Of a DNA stretch of 64,000 bases, positions 45,655-57,170 are shown piece by piece; the first letter of the stretch is position 1; every line of letters begins with the position of its first letter. This DNA is from Buxus sempervirens (Eukaryota > Streptophyta > Magnoliopsida > Buxales > Buxaceae): contig OX387186.1 of assembly GCA_947561395.2 (NCBI GenBank), forward strand, positions 44,535,220-44,599,219. Direction: 5' to 3'. Under the pieces are notes generated by a model. That model did no database searches and was not told the DNA's origin. It worked only from the letters and a program-made list of their open reading frames with translations. The position numbers were made by a program, and so were the translations under genes.

Positions 45655-47607
45655 GTGGAATGCCATTTCCCTGAAGGTTCTAATGGGCCTTTGTCTTCAG
45701 GGGAATTATGTTTAGAAGGCTTACAAAAAACCCAAAAAGATTTTTCTATTTTTTCTAAAAAATTTAAATTTTTCAAAAGAGTCCAAACCACTTATGAACC
45801 ATATAATCAGACCGAATTGGACCAGGTTGAATATGACTTCGACCTTGAGCTCGACTTTGACCTCATGGGGATCGAAGAAGAGACCGAGGTCGAAGAAGAA
45901 GACATTCCAAGAGAAATTGAATACCAATTGGAATGTTATGAAAAGGGGGTCCAACCTAATATTGAGGAGACCATATCCATAAATCTTGGGACCGAAGAGG
46001 ACCCAAAAATTGTGAAAATCGGGTCATGCTTCTCTGATGTGCAGAAAAATGAAATGTCACAATTCTTGGCAGACTACAAAGATGTGTTCGCTTGGTCATA
46101 TCGGGACATGCCGGGGTTGGACACGGACATGGTGGTGCATAAGTTGCCAATTTTGCCAGGGGTTAAGCCAATTAAACAGAAGATGAGAAGATTGAAGCCA
46201 GAATGGACCTTGAAGGTCAAGGACGAAGTGGTCAAACAATTTCAAGCCGGATTTTTGGCAGTCTCTACGTACCCTGAGTGGCTCGCAAACATAGTGCCAG
46301 TACCAAAGAAGGACGGGAAAGTCAAAATGTGCGTGGACTACAGAGATTTGAATAAGGCAAGCCCTAAGGATGATTTTCCGCTTCCACACATCGACATTCT
46401 GGTCGATAATACTGCTGTACATAGCCTATTTTCCTTCATGGATGGTTTCTCGGGGTACAATCAGATCAAGATGGCTAAGGAAGATCAAGAGAAAACAGCA
46501 TTTATCACACCTTGTGGCACATTCCACTATACAGTCATGCCGTTTGGGCTTAAAAACGCAGGGCAACATATCAGCGGGCCATGACAGCACTATTCCATGA
46601 CATGATCCACAAGGAGATGGAGGTCTACGTGGATGATATGATCGCCCAAGTCGTGCAAAGAAGAGGACCACTTGATCAATCTGAAGAAAGTGTTTGATCG
46701 GCTCAGGAAGTACAGTCTACGGCTTAACCCGGCTAAGTGCGTCTTTGGAGCTACATCAGGGAAGTTATTGGGATTTATTGTGAGCCGAAGAGGAATTGAA
46801 ATTGACCCGGCTAAGGCCAAGGCCATAATTGAAATGCTAGCACCCAGAACCGAGAAGGAGGTTCGTGGTTTTCTCGGGAGGATTCAATACATAAGCCGGT
46901 TCATAGCACAACTCACTGCAATCTGTGAACCTATTTTCAAGCTTCTAAGGAAGGATAACCCAACGGTCTGGAATGAGGATTGCCAGCAGGCCTTCGATAC
47001 GATCAAGGAATATTTACTGAACCCACCTGTGCTAGTGCCACCAACCCCAGGAAGACCACTGATCCTGTACTTGTCAGTGTTGGAAACGTCGATGGGATGT
47101 GTCTTGGGGCAGCATGATGAGACTGGTAGAAAAGAAAGGGCCATTTACTATCTGAGTAAAAAATTCATGGAATATGAAGCCAAGTATTCACCATTGGAGA
47201 AGACTTGCTGTGCTCTAGTGTGGGCCACTCAGAGGCTAAGGCATTACTTCCTTAGTCATTCCACACTATTGATATCCCGGATGGACCTGCTAAAGTATTT
47301 ATTTGAGAAACCGGCATTGACTGGCGGGACGACAAAATGGCAACTGCTACTGTCCGAATTTGACCTCACATACATCACCCAGAAGGCGATTAAGGGTCAA
47401 GCCATAGCTGATCACCTGGCCGCACATCCTCTGCCAAAATACCAACCCTTGAAGACCAACTTCCCAGATGAGGCAATTCTATACACTAAAGAGGAGGAAA
47501 GTGAGAGTTCTTGGCAGATGTTCTTTGATGGGGCCGCCAACATGAATGGTAATGGAATAGGGCAGTTTTGGTTAAACCAGATAGTTCACATATCCCGATT
47601 GCAGTAA
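45655..47607 (+). pseudogene. Reverse transcriptase and first RNase H of the large element
   Basis: RT motifs are in order: MPGLDTDMVVHKLPI, PVPKKDGKVKMCVDYRDLNK, FSFMDGFSGYNQIKM, FHYTVMPFGLKNAG and YVDD (46626-46637). The RT thumb and a Ty3-type RNase H follow (TSMGCVLGQHDE, KYSPLEKTCCALVWA, about 47085-47290). One G is missing in the GGGG-type run at about 46562, an extra C lies near 46650 and another G is missing near 47561, each shifting the frame. The protein cannot be made as written. Confidence 0.88.
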
Positions 47608-47905
47608 AGCTGAGATTCCAGTGCACCAATAATATCGCAGAATATGAAGCATGCATAATTGGGTTACAAGCCGCCATGGATCATGAAGTAGAGGAACTTG
47701 ACTTATACGGGGATTCGAGTCTTATTATCTTCCAAACAACTGGTGAGTGGAAAACCAAGGATCAAAAATTGATCCCCTATCACCAGTATTTGGAAGAAAT
47801 AAGCACAAATTTCACTCGAATTTCCTTCAACTATATGCCAAGGGCCAAGAATCAGTTTGCGGATGCTCTAGAAACATTGGCTTCAATGGTCAGCATACCA
47901 GAAGG
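47500..47905 (+). pseudogene. Second, archaeal-type RNase H domain (aRNH)
   Basis: WQMFFDGAANMNGNGIG is followed, after a one-base deletion near 47561, by NNIAEYEACIIGLQAA, LDLYGDSSLIIFQ and a final NQFADAL. The D-E-D-D pattern of an RNase H fold is visible. A second RNase H downstream of the Ty3 type is diagnostic for the TAT lineage. Confidence 0.85.
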
Positions 47906-49241
47906 AGTAGACATCAGACCACTGGAAATTGAAGTCAGAGATGAACCGGCTTACTGTCTCGTTCTAGAGGGAGCACCAGAAGAAGAAACACCATGGTTTC
48001 AAGATATCAAAAATTTCTTGAACAATCGGAGTCTACCAGAAAATGCCACGTCTACTGAGAAGATGACAATACAGAGGTTGGCGGGTCAGTTTCTGCTAAG
48101 TGGTGGACATTTGTACAAGAGGTCACATAACGATATTCTGCTCAGATGTGTAGCCAAGGCTGAATCGGAAAGACTGATTGAAACTGTACATGGAGGAGTT
48201 TGTGGGCCCCAATTGAGCGCGCACATGCTGGCAAAGAAGATCTTGAGGCTGGGCTACTACTGATCGACCATGGAACATGATTGCTGTATACATGTCAGGA
48301 GGTGCCATCAATGTCAAATCTATGCAGATAATAAGCATGCACCCCCGGGTGAGTTGCACAACATGACGTCCCCATGACCTTTCTCTATGTGGGGCATAGA
48401 TGTTATTGGCATGATCTCCCCTAAGGCATCGAACGGGCACAGATTCATCCTGGTGGCGATTGATTACTTCACTAAATGGGTGGAAGCAGCATCATATGCA
48501 AATATCACAAGCAACCATGTTATTAAGTTTTTGAAGCACAATATCATTTGTCACTATGGACTGCCAAGTGCCATAGTATCAGACAACGCTTCAAATATTA
48601 AGAACAAGGACATGAAGAAAATGTGTGAGCAGTTTCAGATCACCCACCATAAGTCAGCTCCATACAGGCCAAAGATGAATGAGGCAGTGGAAGCAGCAAA
48701 TAAGAATATAAAGAAAATCATTCAAAAGATGGTAGTAAGCTACAAGGATTGGCACGAAATGCTGCCACTTGCTCTACATGCCTACAGAACCTCAATCCGG
48801 ACTTCAACTGGGGCAACCCCATATTCCCTAGTCTATGGGATGGAAGCAGTCTTGCCCGTGGAAGTAGAGATCCCATCACTCAGAGTGCTCATGGAAGCAG
48901 AACTGGAAGAAGCCGAATGGATACAGTCAAGACATGATCAACTCAACTTGATAGAAGAAAAGCGGTTGAAAGCGCTTTGTCATGGACAGTTGTACCAGAA
49001 AAGAATGGCCCGGGCCTACAATAAGAAAGTGAGGCCCAGAACTTTCCAAGAAGGAAATCTAGTTCTAAAGAAAATTCTACTATTTTTGGAAGACCCTCGT
49101 GGTAAGTTCAAGCCCAATTGGGAAGGGCCTTATGTCGTCAAGAAGGTCCTGTCAGGGGGTGCACTCATCTTAGCAGAAATGGATGGGACAGATTTTCCTG
49201 AGCCAATTAACTCTGATGCCGTAAAAAGGTATTTTCCTTGA
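47906..49241 (+). pseudogene. Integrase of the large element
   Basis: The N-terminal HHCC zinc-binding text spans about 48188-48330 (ending RRCHQCQIYAD). The catalytic core starts at WGIDVIG (48399), continues with a second Asp in SDNASNIKN, and the final Glu lies in EAANKNIKK. The C-terminal part has the typical PRTFQEGNLVLKK and GPYVVKKVL. Two TGA codons (48261 and 48375) stand where tryptophan is expected, and SDNAS replaces the usual SDNGT-type text. The frame ends at 49241 and marks the end of pol. Confidence 0.88.
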
Positions 49242-50231
49242 GTGAACATTACTAAGAAATGATCCGAGGCCATTTTTCTTCATTTCCTTCAAAATTGTAA
49301 ATCCCTAGTCTAGCCAAGTTGAGTCGGTTCGTTTCTTTGACAAACCCAAACCGGATTTACAGTCTTATACTAGGGCAAAGCAAATTAGGGCAAAGCCAAT
49401 TGGGGCAAAGTTAAGGAAAAAAGAAAAAAAAAGAGAAAAAAGCATTGAAAGTGGCAAATGAAAGCCAAATGTGAAAAAGATGCAAAAAATGCAATTTGGG
49501 GGAAAAGGGTTAAATTCATCATGACTATAAGTCTAGTTGACCTATTTCCACATTTGAAAATGTTTGGGCCTTTAATACCCTTTCTTTCATAAACCAAACC
49601 TAGTCTTTGTTTCGTCCTATTTTTAAGCCCTCGGTGATCTTAGTTTGTTCATTCAAATTTTAGAGTGAAATTGGTAATGACGGAATGCAGAAGTCGGCCC
49701 TAGTGAAAACCGTAACTGGCGCTAGGGGCAATACTGGCAAGAAGGAAAGAAAGAAAAAATAAAAAGAAAGAAAAAAATTAAAGGTTGAGTTGATCATGGA
49801 TCCAAGCTTGAAGAAAAATCAGCACAAGTACTGAGACAAAGCAGATTGGGTAACACGGTCAATTTTGGAAGAAATAGCATTTGGGGATGACTCTAAAGGT
49901 CCTAAGATGGACGGTTCTGATCCCTCATTATTTTTTGGACTACCCTTTTCATTATTTAACCTGGTTCTAATTCCTTTAATTATAGGTGATTAAGTGCATG
50001 GACCAAATTTCAAAAAAAATATAAAAAAATATAAAAAGGAAAAACTATACTTTGGCCAGTGATGATAAATCAAATACTTTTCATAAAACCTTTGTTTTAC
50101 AAGCATCTGAGCATTCTGAGGCCAATAATATAAAAATTTTATTTTGAATTAAATCCTTTGTCTTTCCACTATTGGAGTTTGCTTTTGTACAAAGGTAGAA
50201 AAAAAGAAAAAAATGTATGCAGGAAATAAGG
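49242..50231. other. Spacer between convergent pol and antisense gene 1
   Basis: No gene is seen. A/G-rich stretches lie at about 49413-49445 and 49738-49780. Transcripts from pol and from the antisense gene meet here, so it should contain both 3' UTRs or overlap zones. Confidence 0.6.
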
Positions 50232-51956
50232 CTAATCTCTGTCTCCTAGCCGCTCCTCAAGCTCCTGAATCCGAGCTGCCTGAGCTGCAATAACTTCTAA
50301 AGCCCCCTTTGTAGCGGGATCACTCAAAAAGGAAATAACCTCATCTGAAAGAGTCTGCCTAATCCGCATGCTCCTAAGGCTGGCTAAAGCATCCTAATGT
50401 TTCTGCCTCAGTGCTCGGACTTCAAGACAGCGGGCCTGCCTATGCTCCTCAAGTTGCTTTTCCATAGCCAGACGGCGAGATACCTGCTCTGCAAGTTGCC
50501 TTTCCATATCAAGGCCCCGTATCCTAAGCTCCTGGGCCTCTCGTACCCATATCTGCTGAAGTTGCTTGTGGGAGGCTCTCTCAGACTCTAAAATATCCTC
50601 ATAAGTAGGAGCCAAGACTGCAGGAGGATCTTCAGGTACTGGAGCCTGACTCTGTATCTGCTCCCTGATCCAGAAGAGATAATCCTTCACATGGGCTTCT
50701 GAGAAGACGGGGCCACGCATAAAGCGAACATAGGACCACTCCCTCATCAACCAGGCATTCAGCTTCATGGTAGCTGGAGAAAGGGGCCCAAGATGATCTT
50801 CGTACCCATTTGGGACTATAATCCCCTGGGTCGCTCTAAACTGGCGAAGGACCCGCAAAGGAAGATAAAGCACTGCATATCTCAGGCCAGCTAGAATCAG
50901 AAAGTTGCGGTCTCGGAAGCTAATCACAGTCTCTGCATTGGGTTGATAAGTATCAGGCCATCTCACCTGGTCATCCTGGAGTGAACCCAAGAAAGTGAAC
51001 CAACCCTGTTTGCCCCCTAGAATATCGGGACACCCCCGGTTGCTCATCAAGATGGGGACTTTCAAGCTCGGGAAGAAGTGTCGATTAATTTCCTCAATTT
51101 GACTCAGATGATCAAGTAGCCAAAGCTTCAAAGGAAGAGAGATATATCAGCACATTGTAAAAGAAAAAAAAAGCAAAAAAGCAAGAAAAAAGCAAAAAGA
51201 AAGAAAAAAGCAAAAATAACAAAAAAATAAAAAAAATTTTTTTTTTACCTGCAAGATCTAGGCACATGCTAGGAAGCGTTTCGACTTCCTATTGTAGCAA
51301 TCAGTCAAGGCCTGATACATCCCAGCCAAAATCATAGGGGCCAACCTCTCCCGCTCCCTAACCTGGCATATCACTGAGATCAGGGCCAAGTCCACCTCGT
51401 CATCATCTCGTGGGAAAAGTAGCTGGTTGACCACTGTCAAGGTCAAGGCGTTGAACCGGGCTTCCTTATTTTCCCCTCTCAAAAGCTTCTCAGTCAAAAA
51501 AGACTTAGACAAGGTCAATAGGGTGTCAGAATCTCCTAAGTCCTTCTTCCCTATGCCCAGAAAAGTAGAAGCCTCCTTTTTGTAACTGGGCCTAACAGGT
51601 GGATTCACCACCTTCTCATCAAACCTCAAGCCCAGGATGGTTTCCACCTCCTCGATGGTTGGGGTCATCTCATGGTTCCCAAAATGGAACAAGTTGAGGT
51701 CAGGAACCCAATGACCAATCATGGCCTCTATAATCTCCCACTTGAAGGGAACCTTTGGAATGAGCAGGATGTGGCCTAGATTAGTGGAATCCCATCTCCT
51801 CTCCTCATTAAGAGTCCTAGAGTTAACACATCTTGTGTAAAAGGAATCCACAGGGTTGTACCTAGTGAGATTTAGTGGTTTTGATCTAAAAGGTTGTTTT
51901 GCAGGGGAGGCAGTGTGGACAGACAATAATGGGGCAGAAGATGATCCGGATTCCAT
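50232..51956 (-). pseudogene. Antisense gene 1: DUF7745-like (plant-mobile-domain-related) protein, two exons
   Basis: Exon 1 is 51249-51956 and exon 2 is 50232-51125. They are joined by a 123-bp A/G-rich (sense T/C-rich) intron with GT/AAG borders, phase 0. The start is MESGSSSAPLLSVHT, about 110 bp after the TATA box at 52066-52073. Exon 1 carries FYTRCVNSRTLNEE, IEAMIGHWVPDLNLFHFG and EMTPTIEEVETILGLRFDE. Exon 2 opens LWLLDHLSQ and ends in a Glu/Arg-rich coiled coil. This is the DUF7745-type domain found in many plant retroelements and related genes; its function is unknown. TAG codons interrupt it at 51258-51260 (three codons before the donor) and at 50394-50396, so the copy is broken. 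Family name is from memory. Confidence 0.8.
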
Positions 51957-52065
51957 TGGAGTTGATGGGAGCAAGCTAGAACTCAAGGGGAGGAAGAAAA
52001 AGGCGAAAAAGGGGTTTTCTAAACTCAAAAACTCGTAAAAAATGAGCAAATCCCGATGCTGGTTG

Positions 52066-52227
52066 CATTTATAGCATGTTTTAAAGAATCCGGCATATCA
52101 GACCGGATACAAGGCATTTTCTTCATATCCGGTGAATAATGCCGGATACAAAGGATTTTTAGTGTATTCGGTATATTATGCCGGATACAAATAAAACTCA
52201 ATGTATCCGGTCTGATATGCCGGATAC
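52066..52227 (-). promoter_or_regulatory. Promoter of antisense gene 1: TATA box beside a four-unit palindromic cassette
   Basis: On the minus strand, palindromes starting (plus coordinates) at 52087, 52126, 52165 and 52204 are exactly 39 bp apart. They run up to TATAAATG at 52066-52073, which is 13 bp from the nearest unit. Arms are as in the LTR (TATCCGG/CCGGATA). Confidence 0.8.
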
Positions 52228-52431
52228 AAAGAAAAACAGCAAAAAAAGAGAGCAAAGGATAAAAAATCTGAATTTTTTTACCTGTTTTACCTGTGTACAA
52301 GTCATAATTGCATAAAATTGAAAAGAAAAGAAGTGCAACACAAGAGAGAATGAATAAAAATATTTTCTTATATATGCAAGTTTTTCTATACAAGGTGTGG
52401 TATAAATACATGGAAAAAAAATCCTAATCTA

Positions 52432-55080
52432 CTACTCCTGTGCAAGATCATCCCCGCGTCCACCTCTACGGCCTCTCCCTCGAAGCGATCGGCCCCTAGA
52501 GTAGGCCAGAATACGCTCGGCAGCGTGACGAGGAAGCTGACCCACCACTTGCTGGATCTGATACTCCAAGCAATACTCCTCAAGGTCTAGGGGCGGAGCA
52601 GGAGCAGAATCTGGAGAGGATGCCTCGGGCTCAGCACGAGCAGGCTCAACTGGACCCGTAGATCCAGAAGGCCCAGCAGCATCAAAGGAAGGGCCAGGAA
52701 CAGAAGTATCTGGGTCAATAGAAAAAAATCAGAAAATTGAGATATAAAGAGGAACCAAAGAGGGAAAAATTAAAAGAGAACGTACCAGGAATATCTGCAG
52801 TAGGAACAGGAGGATCCGGCTCAACTGGGTCAGCAACGGGGACATCCACAGGATCAGCAGCCCGAACCGGAGATAGATCAGGAGCCGGAGGAGTTGGCTC
52901 GTAAGCAGCGTCATCCGGGACTGGGCCCTGGACAAGTCAAACAAGCATATCAGAATAGCAGAAACAGGAAAATTAAAGATGTTAAATTATAAGAAGACCA
53001 GATACCTGTCTAGCCTGGAGCTCAGAAACCGGAGCCTCCAGCTCTCTGATCCTAGCATCCCTCTGGGCCACGACCGCATCATGCTCGGCGATCATATCAT
53101 CGATCGCGGCCCGCTGGCTCTCGAACCGGTCCCGGATAATATTCAGCTCGTGTACCTGCCAGCAAGAACAGAATTGGGGTCAGAAATACAGAAGGGAAGA
53201 AAAGTGGATGAAAATATGAAGATTACAAGACTCACCGTATCATCGTGGATCCGGACATAGATCCCGCCAATCTCGGTCACCCCGGCACAAGTGGGCTGAT
53301 CCATCAAGCACCCAATGGATACTCTCTGGATCCACTCGTCGTAATCTCCAGCTACTGTGAGCCCCTCTGCATCCAGGAAATGATCGAACTAATCCACATC
53401 AAAGCCCGGGAGGAGTGTGTCGGGACCCATAGGAGGAGGGGGAACGGGAATACGAAGTGTGCCTGTGTGCTGATAGTACAGGCGCTCTCCCAAATACATC
53501 ACCCTACCAAGCCTCTCAAGGAAGCACTGGTAGGGCTAACGTCGGAGGTCTCTATCAAAAGCATCCTGTACTATCATCTCACGGGCCACTTCGACATCCA
53601 CGTCATCAAAGCGTGCCAGGAGGAGCTACAAAGAAGAAAAAATAGTCAGATACAGTCAAGGTGCAGGAAAAGAAACAAAAGGAAAAAGGCAAAGAATTTA
53701 CATCGAATCGTCGGGCGCGGTCCAAGTGAACCCGAGCAGTGCGAGGCTGACTCCTATCAGCATCTCGGACCTGGGCCGACCAGTGTAAAGCAACAGGGAA
53801 ATCCGCGACCTCAGGTACCGGGGATGGGCGGAAGAAAGTCATATAGGTGTACATAAACACCTGGCAAAAGAAAATCAGTCAAGAGATAAAGAAGATAAAG
53901 CCTAAGGAAGTAAACCAGACAGATGAATTCAATACCTGTAGAATCTGCCAAAAGAACCGGCTGCTGACTCCATCACCTCTCGGGGATGCCAGGCCTCGAA
54001 CCGCTCGGCACAACTCGGCTAGGATGGTCCCATAGATGAGTCGACCCCATTCTAGCTGGCGGGTCTGATGAAAATCTCTCAAGGCGTCCAAAAAGAGCGG
54101 GCTGACGCTGGTCGTATCCTCCGGGAAGAAGCAGCTCCCGAGCATCAGCAGGAAAACATGCCGGAAGATAGGAACAAAAGCTGCATCCTCCACTGCGACA
54201 GTCGCGTGTCTCCCCCCGTAATGACGAGCCAGGCTCTCCAGCAGCCAACTAATGGAGAGACGGCCACTCCGCCCATCCCAAGCAGCGGGAGGCAGGGCCG
54301 GATATCCCAGGAGGAGGCTAATATCCTCCGCAGAAGGTCGATCCAAGACGATGGTCCGCCCCGTCAAAGGAATACCGGTAATCATCACAAAATCGGAGGG
54401 ACGGATCCCTAGCTCCACGTCCGGTAGATGGAAGGACTGCGTCTCCGGGAAATATCTCTCCATCATAGCAAAAATGAGTGGACGGTCGGCTCTAAACGAT
54501 GGAATGCTAAGAAAATGATCCAAATGGCACCTCCTAAACTCGCGTCTGAGTGCCGGAGAAAGAGACTGTGCCAACTCACTAAATCTCCCCCAACTGCCTC
54601 GCAAATGGGAGGAGTGATACGGAAGAGGCACATCGGCCCTGATGCACATGGAGGGGTGGCTATCCAAGCCACTGAGGAGCTCTGTATCATGAACAGATGC
54701 CCTCAGCTCCTCAGAGACCCCTGACAGAGCTACAGCAGCACCATCCTGAGCTGCACCTCTGGCTCTGCCACGGCCTCCCTCGCCCTCAAGGGCCTGATCC
54801 TGAACTCTCCCTCGGCCTCTGCCTCGACTTCGAGTAGGAGCGACAACGGGCTAAAATCCAAAGGGGAAATGTGAAGGTTTGTGTAGGAAGAGGATAGAAG
54901 AAAAAGGAAGAGAAGAATTTGAAAGCCTACCTCAGCAGAGCCCTCAGCAGAGCTCTCCCTGGAGACATCCAGTGGCTCCGACAGGGTGTCGCTGGGACTC
55001 GCCTCTGTCCGAGCCCGCGAAGTGGAGGGCTGATCAGCAGGGTCAGCCTCCTCTCTAACTCGAGAATGACTCCTAGCCAT
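52432..55080 (-). pseudogene. Antisense gene 2: plant mobile domain (PMD) protein, seven exons
   Basis: Exons are 54931-55080, 53936-54850, 53702-53860, 53236-53625, 53006-53155, 52786-52927 and 52432-52709. All have GT/AG borders and keep one frame of about 727 codons. The N-terminus is acidic/Ser-rich, then Arg/Gly-rich (RSRGRGRGR). The plant mobile domain fills exon 2 (FSELAQSLSPALRREFRRC, LPDVELGIRPSDFVMITGIP, PAAWDGRSGRLSISWLLESL) and continues into exon 3. Exon 5 is a coiled coil, exon 6 is Pro/Asp-rich, and the tail is RGRGRRGGRG. PMD occurs in MAIL1-type nuclear proteins and in transposons; the function here is unknown. TAG at 53536-53538 and at 53389-53391, both in exon 4, break the frame. 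A 5' UTR intron may end directly before the ATG (CCTGTGTAG|ATG). Confidence 0.82.
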
Positions 55081-56532
55081 CTACACAGGGAAGTGTTTTA
55101 TGAGTTGATCAGAAATTTTACCTTGTTTTTGGTCTAGGTTCACAAGATTATTTTTCAAAATTATCGTGAATTATGTCTCGAGGGGATTTTATCTCATTTG
55201 TGTTATCTACAAAGTTTTGGGAAGTGAGAGATATTTTCTGTTTCTAATTCTAAAACATTTCTCCTAACCCTAAAAGATTCTTACAATACTTAATATTTCC
55301 TAATATGTTGTGATTACAGGATACAGGAAAGATAAAGGCCAAAGGATCAGAAACAGGAACTGCAGAAAAAAAAATTTTCAAACTGACATGACAAGCTTTC
55401 GTCATCAGCAATACAAAAGCATGTAATCAATGATTTCAGTGGAATAATATCACTAGCAGGTCAATCCTGAAATTGCAAAGAATCGGATCAAGGTAAAGAG
55501 GTCCGAGCCAAATGTAGAAAAATCCAGCATAAGAAGCACACAAAGCATGCAATCAGCAATCCAAGGAGTACCACCGGCAGGCAATTTAAAGCTCTTGGAT
55601 ACCATCGATACAGGCATGTCGCAAGCCACCATTACATAAGCGGACAGTGTTAAAGAACCACAGTTCTGGAATGGGCAGGTTCAAGTTGAATGTCGAAGCA
55701 AAACAGACATGGCATCAACTCGGGAAAATTCTATCACCAGCAGTATTGGAAAGGCAAAATCAGGCCATTGGGAATTAGCATGGGAACAGTGGAAAAATAT
55801 GTCCAGCAGGACAATCTTAAGGAATTACAGCCAATTGGAGACCAAAGCTTGTTCCAACATGCAATCAGGAAATCTAGCATGCAATCAGGAAATCTAGCAT
55901 GCAATCAGGAAATCAGCAGTCCAGGGAACCAAAGCATCAACCATCTATACTCAAGCAAACCAATCATTTATAAGAAAGGCTGTCAAGCATGATTAATCTC
56001 AATCCATGCAACAATTCAGTTCATGCACAAACCAAAAATCAGTTAGAAATTACCATTGGAGGGTAATTCAAAGTTGCTGTCAATTTAAGGACAGAAGCAT
56101 GCAAAATTTGTCAAAGCCACAATCCAAGTATGCTGCAAACGTGCAATCGGCCAATAAAAAAAATTTTTTTTTGCTTACCAATAGTGCCGAACAGTGGAGT
56201 GCAAGGTTGGAAAAGGGATCGGCCAGGAGTTGGAAGGATGCCGAAAATCGAAGAAGGCCACCAAAGCCTGGGTAATGGCGACTAAGAGTCACTTGGGAGC
56301 AAGGACGAAAACTCCTCAACGATTCTAGGGCTCGATCGCAGCAATAAATGTGTGTAGCCGGAGTCAATCCAAGTCGCCGGAGTCAATGGAGGGTCGCCGG
56401 AGCTCGAGGACTCGTCGGAAATGACCAGAGAAGGAAGGAGGACCGTCGGTCGACGAAGAAGGAAAGAGATGTAGCCGGGGTTTGCAAACGGAGAAGGAAG
56501 AAAAGAATGTGAAAAGTCGCGGTCGCGCGCGA
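55081..56532 (-). other. Presumed 5' leader and leader intron of antisense gene 2
   Basis: There is no coding text between the TATA box at about 56536 and the ATG at 55080. An acceptor-like GTGTAG touches the ATG, so a leader exon near 56380-56505 could be spliced across about 1.2 kb. A 19-bp phrase (CATGCAATCAGGAAATCTAG) repeats in tandem at 55858-55915. This is inference from signals only. Confidence 0.45.
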
Positions 56533-56611
56533 CTTATAAAGCCGTGTGTATCCGGTGAATCAGGTCGGATACACACGAGCCCTGCCTTATCCGGTATCCT
56601 ACACCGGATAC
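56533..56611 (-). promoter_or_regulatory. Promoter of antisense gene 2: TATA box beside a two-unit palindromic cassette
   Basis: Palindromes start at 56549 and 56588, 39 bp apart. TTTATAAG (minus strand, 56533-56540) lies 8 bp from the nearer unit. The inter-unit text read on the minus strand resembles LTR units 3-4, so this cassette is inverted relative to the LTR and keeps the LTR's order towards its own TATA. Confidence 0.75.
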
Positions 56612-56762
56612 AAAAGAAAAAGAAAAAAAAAAGAGAAAAAAAAGAAAAAAAGAGAAAAAGAAATGAAAAAAGGAAAAAAAGAAAAGAAAAAAGAAGAAGG
56701 GGAAAATAGAAAAAGAAAAAAAACAGAAAAAAAAGAAGAAGAAGAAAAAAGGAAAATAGCAC
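56608..56762. repeat. 155-base purine tract upstream of antisense gene 2
   Basis: An almost pure A/G run (AAAAGAAAAAGAAAAA...), i.e. pyrimidines on the antisense-gene strand, lies just upstream of its palindromes and TATA. CT-rich upstream tracts are common at plant promoters. Lys/Glu-rich open frames here are products of the low complexity. Confidence 0.85.
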
Positions 56763-56806
56763 AAATGTGCTACAAAGTTCGCTATTTTCTCACAAAATCC
56801 TATTTT

Positions 56807-57000
56807 TGCCTTAAAATCCACCTCACAGCCACGAGAGCTCAGTGGAATTTAGGACAACTTTGGGAAATGTGCTGGTCAAAAAGGAAGATATCCACTCAAT
56901 TTTCAACTTGGTTTGATAAAAAAATCAGTTTTCAAGAAATCATATTTTCGGGCTTAAAATCCACTTCATAGCCACGAGAGCTCAGTGGAACTTAAGAACT
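56807..57000. repeat. Two copies of a conserved phrase, 140 bp apart
   Basis: AAAATCCACCTCACAGCCAC with GAGAGCTCAGTGGAA near 56813 recurs near 56955 with small changes. It lies between the antisense promoter and the 3' LTR. Role unknown. Confidence 0.75.
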
Positions 57001-57157
57001 CTTGGAGAGATGCCCCCCTTAAAGTTAGGGCTTTTTGGCAAATCTTCACCCAAAAATTGTTTTTTTACAAAATTGAATTAAATCAAGCAAATCATGCTTA
57101 AGGGAGTACAATTTGGGCTTGTCTAATCTTTGCAGCTCACTGCTTCACAGCTCCCGC

Positions 57158-57166
57158 AAAGAGGGG
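57158..57166 (+). other. Polypurine tract
   Basis: AAAGAGGGG followed by TAGT lies directly before the 3' LTR, the expected place and composition for plus-strand priming. Confidence 0.75.
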
Positions 57167-57170
57167 TAGT

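Noticed and set aside
42953..53538. Recoded or read-through UAG codons as a programmed expression system
   Set aside because: UAG read-through is known between gag and pol in some retroviruses, but here TAGs lie inside domains on both strands, with frameshifts as well; mutation is simpler.
56546..56971. Lys/Glu-rich open frames on both strands
   Set aside because: Produced by the purine tract at 56608-56762.
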